Program-made: the position numbers and the translations under genes
Part shown: piece after piece, positions 53,602 through 62,583 of the stretch
Layout: each line of letters begins with the position of its first letter
Position numbering within the stretch: the first letter of the stretch is position 1
Notes under the pieces: generated by a model
Seen by the model: only the letters and a program-made list of their open reading frames with translations
Told to the model about the DNA's origin: nothing
Database searches by the model: none
Assembly (NCBI GenBank): GCA_038200275.1
Contig: JBBPYC010000042.1
Span: forward strand, 124,001-188,000
Direction of reading: 5' to 3'
DNA from: JBBPYC01 sp038200275
Lineage (GTDB): Bacteria; Pseudomonadota; Gammaproteobacteria; Burkholderiales; Burkholderiaceae_C
Length of the DNA stretch: 64,000 bases

Positions 53602-53672
53602 GCAGCATCGCAACGCTCGACGCACTTCGCATGCCGCCTTATGTTGCAGTCACAGAGGTGTCCACGTGCTGA
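53598..53672 (+). other. 24-codon open frame linking livG and livF
   Basis: ATG 53598 overlaps the livG stop as ATGA; the frame (MSSIATLDALRMPPYVAVTE...) ends at TGA 53670-53672, seven bases inside the livF GTG start at 53666. It could be a coupling peptide passing ribosomes from livG to livF; it may equally be chance. Confidence 0.35.
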
Positions 53673-54361
53673 AGGTCAACAAGCTGCATGCGTTCTACGG
53701 AAAAAGCCACGTGCTGCACGGCGTGGACTTCGAAGTGAGGGCAGGCGAGATCGTCGCGCTGCTTGGGCGTAACGGCTCGGGCCGCTCCACCACCGCCAAG
53801 GCGATCATGGGGCTGGTTGAATGCCAAGGTTTGATCGACTGGAAGGGCAAGCAGATCGCGGGCCGACATCCATTCGAGGTCGCGCATATGGGCATTGGCT
53901 ACGTGCCGGAAAGCCGCGACATCTTCCCGAAGCTGACCGTGCATCAAAACCTGTTGCTTGGCCAGAAAGGGTCCGGCAAGGGCAGCCGTTGGTCGTTCGA
54001 CGATATGTACGGCATGTTCCCGCGCTTGAAGGAGCGCGAGCACACCGAAGCCGGTGTGATGTCGGGCGGCGAGCAGCAGATGCTGACCTTGTGTCGAACC
54101 TTGATGGGCGACCCGGACCTGATCATCATTGACGAGCCGACAGAAGGCCTGGCGCCCAAGATCGTCACGCTGGTCGGCGAGTACTTGCAGGTCTTGAAGA
54201 GCCGAGGCATATCGGTTCTTTTGATCGAACAGAAACTGACCATCGCGATGACCATCTCAGACCGTGCATTGGTCATGGGCCACGGCAGCATCGTGTTCGA
54301 CGGCACGCCGGCCACCCTGCGGGCTGATGCGACCACGCGCAAGGAATGGCTTGAGGTCTGA
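53666..54361 (+). CDS. livF: branched-chain amino acid ABC ATP-binding protein LivF
   Basis: Second ABC ATPase, 231 residues, GTG start at 53666 giving MLKVNKLHAFYGKS. The Walker A motif is GRNGSGRST: the catalytic Lys is Arg. The signature (MSGGEQQ) and Walker B (LIIIDEPTEG) are intact, and the H-loop position is Gln (LLIEQKL), as is usual for LivF. So one of the two ATP sites should be degenerate. A GTG start with a preceding GAGGTGTCC is an acceptable ribosome site. Confidence 0.92.
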   Translation: MLKVNKLHAFYGKSHVLHGVDFEVRAGEIVALLGRNGSGRSTTAKAIMGLVECQGLIDWKGKQIAGRHPFEVAHMGIGYVPESRDIFPKLTVHQNLLLGQKGSGKGSRWSFDDMYGMFPRLKEREHTEAGVMSGGEQQMLTLCRTLMGDPDLIIIDEPTEGLAPKIVTLVGEYLQVLKSRGISVLLIEQKLTIAMTISDRALVMGHGSIVFDGTPATLRADATTRKEWLEV

Positions 54362-54458
54362 AGCTCTAGCAAGCCACATACATAGCGATTTCTCCCCACG
54401 CCGGCCTGGATCTCCGGGCTGGGCCGCAGATTTTTATTCATACGAGGTACCGAGAAAC

Positions 54459-56558
54459 ATGAGCGCTGACTATCAGGTCCAAGGCAACATCGCCGTCATC
54501 ACGTTGAACAACCCGCCGGTCAACGGTCTGGGTTACTCCACACGCAGTGCGATCGCTGATGGCATCGCCAAGGCAAATGAAGACGCAGCCGTCAAAGCCA
54601 TCGTGCTGACAGGCGCAGGCAAGGCCTTTTCCGGCGGTGCCGACATCAAAGAGTTCGGCACGCCGAAAGCCGTGATGGAGCCCAATCTGGGCAGTGTGAT
54701 TCGCTTGATCGAGAACTCAGCCAAGCCGGTGGTTGCCGCGATTCATTCGGTCGCCATGGGCGGCGGGCTGGAGCTTGCGCTCGGCTGCCACTACCGGATC
54801 GCTGCGCCAGGCGCAAGCATCGCGCTGCCGGAAGTCAAGCTTGGCATCCTGCCGGGTGCGGGCGGCACGCAGCGGCTACCACGGGTGCTGGGCGTGGAGA
54901 CCGCGCTTAACATGATCGTGAGCGGCGAAGCCGTGAAGAGCGAACTGCTCGGTGCTGCACCGGGCCAGAAGCTGTTCGACAAGATGGCGAAGTCGCCGGA
55001 ATCGTTGATGGAGGAGGCGACCGCGTTTGCAAAGTCGATCGCCGACACGCGCCCACTGCCGCTGGTACGCAACTTGCCGTGCAAGCATCCGCTCGGTGAT
55101 GCGTATTTCGGATTTGCTGCGACCATGGTTCGCGGCATGTCGAAGAATTTCCCCGCTCCTTTGAAGTGCCTCGACGCAGTGCGCGGTGCAACCACGATGA
55201 AGTTCGACGACGGCCTGGCGCATGAGCGCGAGCTGTTCACGAGCCTTGTCACGTCGCCGGAGAGTGGCGCACTGCGGCATTTGTTCTTCGGCCAGCGCGC
55301 AGCGTCCAAGATCCCGGACGTGCCAGCCGACACGCCCACGCGCAGCATCAAGTCGGTCGCTGTGATCGGCGCCGGCACGATGGGCGGCGGCATCTCAATG
55401 AACTTCCTGAACGCGGGCATTCCGGTCAAGATTCTTGAGGCAAAACAAGAAGCGCTCGACCGCGGCATTGCGACGATCAAGAAAAACTACGAGTCACAGG
55501 TCAAGCGCGGCAAGTTGAAGCAAGACAAGTACGACCAGCGTGTTGCACTGATATCGACCACGCTTGACTACGCTGACATCAAAGACGCCGACCTCGTGAT
55601 CGAAGCCGTGTTCGAAGAAATGGGCGTCAAGGAAACCGTTTTCAAGAAGCTTGACGAGGTGATGAAGCCTGGTGCGATTCTGGCGTCCAACACGTCCACG
55701 CTCGACGTCGACAAGATCGCATCGTTCACCAAACGCCCGCAAGACGTGGTAGGCCTGCATTTCTTCAGCCCAGCCAACGTGATGAAGCTGCTGGAAGTCG
55801 TGCGTGGTGAGAAAACGGCGAAAGACGTGCTGGCCACTGTGATGGAGATGGCCAAGAAGATCAAGAAAACAGCCGTCGTCTCCGGCGTCTGTGACGGCTT
55901 CATCGGCAACCGCATGATCGAGCAGTACTCGCGTCAGGCCGGCTTCCTGCTCGAAGAAGGCTGCACGCCGCTGCAGGTCGATAAAGCCATTGAAAAGTTT
56001 GGTTTTGCGATGGGCCCATTTCGCATGGGCGACTTGGCCGGCAACGACATCGGCTGGGCGATCCGTAAGCGCCGCGCCTCGGAGCGCGCCAACATGAAGT
56101 ACAGCAAGACCGCAGACCTGCTGTGCGAGATGGGCCGATTCGGGCAGAAGACCAGCGCTGGCTGGTACGACTATCAGGCCGGCAAGCGCGATGCCATCCC
56201 GAGCAAGGTCGTCACCGACATGATCGAAAAGCATCGCAAAGATCAGGGTGTTGAGCCCCGCAAGATCGGCGACGACGAGATCGTGAAGCGGCTCGTGTTC
56301 TCACTGGTGAACGAAGGCGCGCACATCCTCGAAGACGGCATCGCGAGCAAGGCCAGCGACATCGATATGGTCTACATCACGGGCTACGGCTTTCCGATGT
56401 ATCGCGGCGGGCCAATGCTCTATGCAGACCAGTTCGGGTTGTTCAATGTCGTGCAGGCGATGAAGCGCTTTGCCAAGAATCCGATGGACGACGCGGACTT
56501 CTGGCAGCCCGCGCCGATGCTGGTCAAGTTGGCGGCGGAAGGCAAGACGTTCAACTGA
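54459..56558 (+). CDS. bifunctional enoyl-CoA hydratase/3-hydroxyacyl-CoA dehydrogenase
   Basis: Beta-oxidation enzyme of 699 residues. The N-terminal crotonase domain (1-190) has both catalytic Glu, Glu105 (GGGLELAL) and Glu125 (ALPEVKLG), and the oxyanion segment FSGGADIKEF. The central NAD domain shows VIGAGTMGGG (near 305), then the dehydrogenase domain with the His in GLHFFSPANVMKLLEVV and the C-terminal GYGFPMYRGGPMLYAD. Start MSADYQVQ is at 54459. Placed 97 bases after livF. FadJ/FadB-like, but not clearly either. Confidence 0.93.
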   Translation: MSADYQVQGNIAVITLNNPPVNGLGYSTRSAIADGIAKANEDAAVKAIVLTGAGKAFSGGADIKEFGTPKAVMEPNLGSVIRLIENSAKPVVAAIHSVAMGGGLELALGCHYRIAAPGASIALPEVKLGILPGAGGTQRLPRVLGVETALNMIVSGEAVKSELLGAAPGQKLFDKMAKSPESLMEEATAFAKSIADTRPLPLVRNLPCKHPLGDAYFGFAATMVRGMSKNFPAPLKCLDAVRGATTMKFDDGLAHERELFTSLVTSPESGALRHLFFGQRAASKIPDVPADTPTRSIKSVAVIGAGTMGGGISMNFLNAGIPVKILEAKQEALDRGIATIKKNYESQVKRGKLKQDKYDQRVALISTTLDYADIKDADLVIEAVFEEMGVKETVFKKLDEVMKPGAILASNTSTLDVDKIASFTKRPQDVVGLHFFSPANVMKLLEVVRGEKTAKDVLATVMEMAKKIKKTAVVSGVCDGFIGNRMIEQYSRQAGFLLEEGCTPLQVDKAIEKFGFAMGPFRMGDLAGNDIGWAIRKRRASERANMKYSKTADLLCEMGRFGQKTSAGWYDYQAGKRDAIPSKVVTDMIEKHRKDQGVEPRKIGDDEIVKRLVFSLVNEGAHILEDGIASKASDIDMVYITGYGFPMYRGGPMLYADQFGLFNVVQAMKRFAKNPMDDADFWQPAPMLVKLAAEGKTFN

Positions 56559-56586
56559 GAGTCGGTCCGGTACGGCCCGACGGTTC

Positions 56587-58068
56587 ATGATCAAGCGCGT
56601 TTTCTGGTTGTTGTTTGCACTGCTGCTGCTGGTTGTGGCAGCGGTTGCTGTCAACACGGCGCGCCATGGATCGCGTCAGCTTGAGGTGCCGCCTGCGACG
56701 AAGGTTGATGTCGACGCTGCAGGCGTCGCCGAGCGGCTGGCTGGTGCGGTGCGGTTCCAGACCGTGTCGAGCCTGGACGATCCGAATCTGAATGCGGACC
56801 AGTTCCGCGCACTGCATCGCTATCTCGCGCAGCAGTTTCCCAAACTGCACGCCACACTCTCCCGTGAGGAAGTCGGCGGCCTGAGCCTGCTCTACCGCTG
56901 GCCCGGTACCGACGAAAGCGCTTCGCCAATCTTGCTGCTCGCGCACCAGGATGTGGTGCCGATTGCCCCGGGCACACAGGCCGACTGGCAGGTCGATCCA
57001 TTCGCCGGCACGGTGCAAGACGGCTTTGTCTGGGGCCGGGGTGCCTGGGACGACAAAGGCAATCTGATCGCACAATTCGAAGCGGTTGAGATGCTGCTTG
57101 CCGCGGGCTTTCAGCCGCGCCAGACCATCTACCTTGCATCCGGCGCCGATGAAGAGGTCACGGGCATGCGAGGCGCGCTGCAGATCGCCAAGTTGCTCGA
57201 GCCGCGCGGCGTACGCCTCGGCTTCGTGCTTGACGAAGGCCTGCTGATCACCGAGGGCATCATGCCGGGGCTGGACCGGCCTGCGGCCTTGATCGGCATT
57301 GCAGAGAAAGGCTATCTGTCGGTGCAACTCAAGGCGCAAGCCAAGCCCGGTCATGCGTCAATGCCGGATGCGCCTGGTACAGGTGCGATAGCCATCATGA
57401 GCGCCGCGTTGCAAGGCCTTGAGAACAACCAATTTCCGGCCTCGATCGGCGGCGTCGCGCGTGAGATGTTCGAGACCATCGCGCCCGAACTCAGCGGCTT
57501 CAACCGCGTGGCGTTGAGCAATTTGTGGCTGTTCGGGCCCGTGGTGCGGGCGATGCTGGAGAAAGCCCCAAGCACCAACGCCGTATTGCGCACGACGACA
57601 GCGCTTACCGTGGTGCAGGCGGGCAACAAGGACAACGTGCTGCCGGGCCAGGCGGATGCAACCGTGAATTTTCGGCTGCTGCCCGGCGACTCGCGCGAAG
57701 CGGTGCTGAAACACGTGCAAGACGTGGTGCCGAACAGCGATCGGTTTGCGATCACGACCCTGCCTGGCAGTGCGGAGGCATCGCCGGTGTCGCCGACCGC
57801 ATCGGCTTCCTATCAACTCCTCAATCGCACGGTGCGCTCGTTGTTTCCCGATGTCGTGGTGGCTCCGGGGTTGATGATCGGCGGCACCGATTCGCGGCAT
57901 TTCGCTGCAATCAGTGACCACATCTATCGGTTTTCCCCTGTCCGTGCAAGCGCTGACGATCTGAAGCGCTTTCACGGTACCAATGAACGGATTTCAACGG
58001 CAAACCTCGCCGAGTTGGTCAGCTTCTACGTGCAGTTGCTGCGCAACGCGCAGGCTTTGCCGGCCTGA
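56587..58068 (+). CDS. M20 family metallopeptidase with membrane anchor
   Basis: Zinc peptidase of 493 residues: one N-terminal membrane helix (VFWLLFALLLLVVAAVAV), then the M20 domain. Metal ligands are visible: His in LLAHQDVV, Asp in GRGAWDDKG, the Glu pair in GADEEVTG, Asp in GFVLDEG and His in GTDSRHFA. A dimerisation insert lies at about 250-370. The family hydrolyses N-acyl or peptide bonds; PM20D1-type members act on N-acyl amino acids, which would suit the neighbouring acyl-CoA genes. Confidence 0.9.
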   Translation: MIKRVFWLLFALLLLVVAAVAVNTARHGSRQLEVPPATKVDVDAAGVAERLAGAVRFQTVSSLDDPNLNADQFRALHRYLAQQFPKLHATLSREEVGGLSLLYRWPGTDESASPILLLAHQDVVPIAPGTQADWQVDPFAGTVQDGFVWGRGAWDDKGNLIAQFEAVEMLLAAGFQPRQTIYLASGADEEVTGMRGALQIAKLLEPRGVRLGFVLDEGLLITEGIMPGLDRPAALIGIAEKGYLSVQLKAQAKPGHASMPDAPGTGAIAIMSAALQGLENNQFPASIGGVAREMFETIAPELSGFNRVALSNLWLFGPVVRAMLEKAPSTNAVLRTTTALTVVQAGNKDNVLPGQADATVNFRLLPGDSREAVLKHVQDVVPNSDRFAITTLPGSAEASPVSPTASASYQLLNRTVRSLFPDVVVAPGLMIGGTDSRHFAAISDHIYRFSPVRASADDLKRFHGTNERISTANLAELVSFYVQLLRNAQALPA

Positions 58069-58122
58069 TCCGTTCACCGCTTTTCTCATCCAAATTCACC
58101 CAACCAAAAGAAGGCACTCCCA

Positions 58123-59298
58123 ATGACCGACGCCGTCATCGTCTCCACCGCCCGCACGCCGCTTGCGAAAAGCTTCAAGGGCTCGTTCAACATGACCCAC
58201 GGCGCCACGCTCGGCGGCCACGCGGTCAAGCACGCACTCGAGCGCGCCGGCATCGACGCCGCTGAGGTCGAAGACGTCATCATGGGTTGCGCAAACCCGG
58301 AAGGCGCCACCGGCGCGAACATTGCTCGCCAGTGTGCGCTGCGGGCGGGCCTGCCGGTCGAGGTGTCCGGCATGACTGTGAACCGCTTTTGCTCGTCCGG
58401 CCTGCAGACCATCGCACTGGCCGCGCAGCGCATCATCGCGGGCGAGGCCGACGTGTTCATTGCCGGCGGCGTCGAAAGCATCTCGTGCGTGCAGACGAAC
58501 ATGAACACGCACATGCTGACCGATCCCTGGTTGTTGAAAAACAAGCCAGAGATCTACTGGAACATGCTGCAGACCGCCGAGCAAGTCGCCAAGCGCTACA
58601 ACATCTCACGTGAAGCGATGGACGAATACGGCGCGTCGAGTCAGCAAAAAGCCACCGCTGCGCTTGAAGCCGGCAAGTTCAAAGATGAGATCGCACCGAT
58701 CACCGTTACAGCCGGTATCGCCGATGCGGTGATGGGGCTGCGCAGCAAGGAGGTCACGGTCGAAAACGACGAGGGCATCCGCGCAGGCACGACAAAAGAG
58801 GGCATCAGCGGCATCAAGGCGGCCATCCCTGGTGGCGTAATCGCAGCGGGCAACGCGAGCCAGTTTTCGGACGGCGGCGGCGCCTGCGTTCTGGTCAGCG
58901 ACAGCTATGCGCAGAAAAAAGGATTGAAACCGCTTGGCCGTTTTCTCGGCTTCGCGGTGGCGGGTTGCGAACCCGACGAAATGGGCATCGGCCCGGTCTT
59001 TGCCATCCCGAAAGTGCTCAAGCGCCTGGGTCTCAAGGTGAGCGATATCGATTTGTGGGAGCTGAACGAAGCCTTTGCCGTCCAGGTCATTTATTGCCGC
59101 GACAAGCTTGGCATCCCTGGCGACAAGCTCAACGTGAACGGCGGCGCCATTGCCGTAGGCCATCCCTATGGAGTCACCGGCCAGCGCCTGACCGGCCATG
59201 CGTTGATCGAAGGCAAGCGGCGCGGCGCAAAGAAGGTCGTCGTAACGATGTGCATCGGCGGCGGCATGGGTGCGGCTGGCGTGTTCGAAGTGCTGTGA
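58123..59298 (+). CDS. acetyl-CoA C-acyltransferase (thiolase)
   Basis: Thiolase of 391 residues that cleaves 3-ketoacyl-CoA with CoA (or condenses acetyl-CoA). Cys90 lies in NRFCSSGLQ, the His in GGAIAVGHPYGVTGQRLTGH and the second Cys in MCIGGGMGAA. Start MTDAVIVSTARTPLAKSF. It follows the M20 gene by 54 bases with AAAAGAAGG in front. Completes a beta-oxidation cycle with the FadB-like and acyl-CoA dehydrogenase genes. Confidence 0.95.
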   Translation: MTDAVIVSTARTPLAKSFKGSFNMTHGATLGGHAVKHALERAGIDAAEVEDVIMGCANPEGATGANIARQCALRAGLPVEVSGMTVNRFCSSGLQTIALAAQRIIAGEADVFIAGGVESISCVQTNMNTHMLTDPWLLKNKPEIYWNMLQTAEQVAKRYNISREAMDEYGASSQQKATAALEAGKFKDEIAPITVTAGIADAVMGLRSKEVTVENDEGIRAGTTKEGISGIKAAIPGGVIAAGNASQFSDGGGACVLVSDSYAQKKGLKPLGRFLGFAVAGCEPDEMGIGPVFAIPKVLKRLGLKVSDIDLWELNEAFAVQVIYCRDKLGIPGDKLNVNGGAIAVGHPYGVTGQRLTGHALIEGKRRGAKKVVVTMCIGGGMGAAGVFEVL

Positions 59299-59324
59299 AC
59301 ACAGCCTCAGGCTTCGCTCCCTGC

Positions 59325-59342
59325 GGTAGGCTTTCGCCTACC
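59325..59342 (+). terminator. hairpin after the thiolase gene
   Basis: Perfect 7-bp stem GGTAGGC/GCCTACC closed by a TTTC loop, 26 bases past the thiolase stop. No T tract follows, so it may be a factor-independent pause or an mRNA end stabiliser rather than a full terminator. Confidence 0.4.
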
Positions 59343-59461
59343 CCCGCGCTGGGAGCGGCGTCTCCGGTTCGGCGGGGCCGGCTCTGCGGCGACCCCTGTT
59401 TGAATAAGTCGGGGCGATCATTGGGACCGCCACGGTGCTGGCCGATTTGAGGCTTGCACCC

Positions 59462-60343
59462 ATGAGCGTTCTCCGCACCTCCGATGCACGGTTTGTTGAT
59501 CTGCCTGGTTTTCCGTTTGAGCCGCACTACGCAGACATCAACGACATGCGGATGCACTACGTCGATGAAGGCCCGCGCGATGCGACGGTGACAGTGCTAT
59601 GCCTGCATGGGGAGCCGACCTGGAGCTATCTGTATCGCAAGATGATCCCGGTGTTCGCCGCGGCGAGTCTGCGCGTGGTGGCGCCCGATTGGTTCGGATT
59701 TGGCCGCTCTGACAAACCGACGGACGACGGCTGGTACACGTTCGCAAAGCATCGCGACTCCATGATTGCATTCATCGAACAGCTTGATCTGCGCAATGTC
59801 ATGCTGGTGGTGCAAGACTGGGGCGGCCTGCTGGGATTGACGCTGCCGCTGGCAGCGCCCGATCGCTATACGCGGCTGCTTGTAATGAATACCGGATTGG
59901 GCCTCGGCACGGTGACCGAAGGCTTCAAGCAGTGGCGCGCTTATGCGAATACGCAGCCCGACCTGATGTGCGGCAAGCTGATCCGGCGCGGTACGTCGAT
60001 GTTGAGCGATGCAGAGAGTGCCGCCTACGACGCGCCTTTTCCTGACCAGCGCTACAAGGCCGGCGTGCGCGCGTTTCCCAATCTTGTGCCCGATTCGCCC
60101 GACGCGCCAGATGCCGCGATCAGTCGGGAGGCGGCTGAGTTCTGGAAAACTCGTTGGAGCGGCGACAGCTTCATGGCGATTGGCATGACCGATCCAGTGC
60201 TGGGGCCTGCGGCAATGCAGTCGCTCCATACGCTGATCCGCGGCTGCCCGCAGCCGCTGGAATTGCCGGAAGCGGGCCACTTCGTGCAGGAGTGGGGCGG
60301 GTCGGTGGCCGCAGCTGCATTGCGCCATTTCAAAATCCCTTAA
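59462..60343 (+). CDS. haloalkane dehalogenase (DhlA-like, HLD-I type)
   Basis: Alpha/beta hydrolase of 293 residues that closely follows Xanthobacter DhlA. All catalytic positions are present: nucleophile Asp119 and halide-binding Trp120 in VVQDWGG, Glu51 in HGEPTWSY, a cap-domain Trp158 in GFKQWRAY that aligns with DhlA Trp175, Asp244 in AIGMTDPVLGP, and His273 in AGHFVQEW. It would hydrolyse a carbon-halogen bond. The start is set at ATG 59462 (MSVLRTSDARFVDLPG). Epoxide hydrolase or fluoroacetate-type activity is less likely given the Trp residues. Lies 3 bases before the acyl-CoA dehydrogenase. Confidence 0.87.
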   Translation: MSVLRTSDARFVDLPGFPFEPHYADINDMRMHYVDEGPRDATVTVLCLHGEPTWSYLYRKMIPVFAAASLRVVAPDWFGFGRSDKPTDDGWYTFAKHRDSMIAFIEQLDLRNVMLVVQDWGGLLGLTLPLAAPDRYTRLLVMNTGLGLGTVTEGFKQWRAYANTQPDLMCGKLIRRGTSMLSDAESAAYDAPFPDQRYKAGVRAFPNLVPDSPDAPDAAISREAAEFWKTRWSGDSFMAIGMTDPVLGPAAMQSLHTLIRGCPQPLELPEAGHFVQEWGGSVAAAALRHFKIP

Positions 60344-60345
60344 AC

Positions 60346-62196
60346 ATGACCACGCTCCGACACACAATCGATTTTTTGCTGCACGACTGGCTTGCCGTTG
60401 ACAAACTGGCTGGGCGAGAACGTTTCGCCGAGCATTCGCGTGAGACGTTTGATGCGGTGCTGGACACCTGCGAGCGCATCGCACGCGAAAAATACGCGCC
60501 GTTCAATCGAACGGTCGACACAGAGGAGCCTCGCTTCGACGGCGAAAAGGTGATCTTGCCCAAAGCGACGCATGCAGCGCGTCAGGCCTATGCCGACTCC
60601 GGCATGTTGTCGGCCGCGCAGGACTACGAACACGACGGCATGCAACTGCCGTACAGCGTCATTGCCGCGGCCAACACGTTCTTCGCGGCCGCATCGGCCA
60701 GCATCGGGTCAAGCATGCTGACGGTCGGCAATGCAAACTTGCTGCGCGTGCACGGCACCCCGATGCAAAACAACGTTTTTGCAAACAATGAGTTCAACGG
60801 TCGCTGGTCCGGCACAATGGCGCTCTCAGAGCCGCAGGCCGGCTCGAGCCTGTCGGATGTGGCCACACGTGCCACGCCCGACGGCGACGATTTTGAGAGC
60901 GACCCGCTAGGCCCCCGCTACCGGTTGCGTGGCAACAAGATGTGGATCTCGGCCGGCGACCATGAGCTGACCGAGAACATCGTGCACTTGGTGCTTGCCA
61001 AGATCCCCGGCCCGGACGGCAAGCCGATCGCCGGCACGCGCGGCATCTCGCTGTTCATCGTGCCCAAGTGGATCGTGAACGAGCAGGGCGAACTGACCGG
61101 CGAACGCAACGACGTGGTGCTGGCGGGGCTGAACCACAAGCTCGGCTGGCGCGGCACCACGAATACCTTGTTGAACTTTGGTGAGGGCAAGCACAAGCCA
61201 TTCGGCAAGGGCGGGGCGGTCGGTTATCTGGTCGGTCAGCCGCACAAGGGACTGCACTGCATGTTCCACATGATGAACGAGGCCCGCATTGCGATCGGCC
61301 TGGCTGCGACTGCGCTGGGCTTGGCGGGCTATTACGCTTCGCTTGACTACGCCAAGAACCGACCACAGGGCCGGCCATTGCAGAAAGCCGGTGCCAAGGG
61401 CGCGGTCAAAGACGCCGAGCAGAAGCCGGTGCGCATCATCGAACATGCCGATGTGAAGCGCATGTTGCTTGCGCAAAAGTCGTACGGTGAAGGCGCGCTT
61501 GCGCTGGGGCTTTACTGCGCCAAGCTCGTCGACGACCAGCGCACTGCACCCGCTGCCGAGGCCGATGAAGCACGGCTGCTCCTTGAAGTGCTGACGCCGA
61601 TCTGCAAAAGCTGGCCAAGCGAATGGTGCCTGGAGGCGAACTCGCTCGCGATCCAGGTGCACGGGGGCTATGGCTACACGCGCGACTTCCCCGTGGAGCA
61701 GTACTGGCGCGATAACCGCCTGAACATGATCCACGAAGGCACGCACGGCATCCAGGCGGCTGACCTGCTCGGCCGCAAGGTGGTGATGGAGGACGGGCGC
61801 GGTTTGCAGCTGCTTGGCGAACGCATGGCAGCCACTGCCAAGTCAGCCGGTTCAGAGCCTGAGCTTGCCGATCATGCAAACGCACTGCTGCAGGCGTGGC
61901 AGCGCATCGACCAGGCCACCCAGGCCGCCTGGTCAACCGGTGACGCGTCCGCTGCGCTCGCCAACGCAGTGCCATACATGCAGGCGGCGGGTCATGTCGT
62001 GCTGGCCTGGACATGGCTCGATGTGGCGATGGCAGCGCTCGCGAAAGACCGACAGCAGGAGCAGTCCGCGACCGTCGGGCGCGTTGCTGCCATGCGCTAT
62101 TTCTTTCACTACGAACTGCCGAAAATTGAAGCGTGGCTCAACGTGGTCGAGAGCCGCGATCCAACCTGCGCACAACTGGTCGAAGACGCTTTTTAA
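60346..62196 (+). CDS. acyl-CoA dehydrogenase (DmdC-like, C-terminal-extended)
   Basis: Flavoprotein of 616 residues, longer than the usual 380, of the 3-methylmercaptopropionyl-CoA dehydrogenase (DmdC)/AcdA group. Signature: GTMALSEPQAGSSLSD (flavin), GNKMWISAG, the catalytic Glu in NMIHEGTHGIQA, and YGYTRDFPVEQYWRD. A C-terminal extension (about 480-610) is helical. Start MTTLRHTIDF is 2 bases after the dehalogenase stop. Substrate uncertain; aromatic or medium-chain acyl-CoA are possible. Confidence 0.92.
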   Translation: MTTLRHTIDFLLHDWLAVDKLAGRERFAEHSRETFDAVLDTCERIAREKYAPFNRTVDTEEPRFDGEKVILPKATHAARQAYADSGMLSAAQDYEHDGMQLPYSVIAAANTFFAAASASIGSSMLTVGNANLLRVHGTPMQNNVFANNEFNGRWSGTMALSEPQAGSSLSDVATRATPDGDDFESDPLGPRYRLRGNKMWISAGDHELTENIVHLVLAKIPGPDGKPIAGTRGISLFIVPKWIVNEQGELTGERNDVVLAGLNHKLGWRGTTNTLLNFGEGKHKPFGKGGAVGYLVGQPHKGLHCMFHMMNEARIAIGLAATALGLAGYYASLDYAKNRPQGRPLQKAGAKGAVKDAEQKPVRIIEHADVKRMLLAQKSYGEGALALGLYCAKLVDDQRTAPAAEADEARLLLEVLTPICKSWPSEWCLEANSLAIQVHGGYGYTRDFPVEQYWRDNRLNMIHEGTHGIQAADLLGRKVVMEDGRGLQLLGERMAATAKSAGSEPELADHANALLQAWQRIDQATQAAWSTGDASAALANAVPYMQAAGHVVLAWTWLDVAMAALAKDRQQEQSATVGRVAAMRYFFHYELPKIEAWLNVVESRDPTCAQLVEDAF

Positions 62197-62203
62197 AGAC
62201 ACC

Positions 62204-62425
62204 ATGGGATTTTTCAAGGACGCGGTCGAGCAGTCGCCCGCTCGCAACATTGCACGCATGCATGCATGGATTTGGGCGCTGATCTATGGTGGCCTCATGC
62301 TGGTGGTGCTCGGCTTCGCTTCAAGGCCTTATGACGTGATGCCGGGCTGGGTCATGATGGTGCTGGGCGGCTTGATGGCCGCGGCAGGCTTCGTGCTGAT
62401 CTGGGTACGTTCGCGCATGACCTGA
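62204..62425 (+). CDS. small two-helix membrane protein
   Basis: Protein of 73 residues with two hydrophobic helices (about 20-40 and 48-67) and short charged ends. It starts 7 bases after the acyl-CoA dehydrogenase stop and is likely cotranscribed. I recognise no family. Its small size and position suggest a membrane accessory for the dehydrogenase or dehalogenase, but that is speculative. Confidence 0.6.
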   Translation: MGFFKDAVEQSPARNIARMHAWIWALIYGGLMLVVLGFASRPYDVMPGWVMMVLGGLMAAAGFVLIWVRSRMT

Positions 62426-62449
62426 GTTCGACAAAAAGCGCACACCACT

Positions 62450-62533
62450 GTGATCAAGTACATCGTGTTCTGGAAGTCTCCTGTGCAAGCCGTGCATCGC
62501 CGCCATGCACAGGATCTGCAGTACATGGACTAA
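62450..62533 (+). other. 27-codon open frame, possible gene relic
   Basis: GTG start and a frame reading VIKYIVFWKSP..., ending TAA at 62531-62533. The IKYIVFWK start is like the first strand of dimeric alpha/beta-barrel (Dabb/EthD) proteins, but the rest is missing. The stretch also contains an 8-bp inverted repeat CCTGTGCA/TGCACAGG (62480-62487, 62506-62513). May be a relic or chance. Confidence 0.25.
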
Positions 62534-62583
62534 TAAGGGGGCTTCCTGACCACCCCTTCTGAATATCCGAAAGCGCAAATTCA

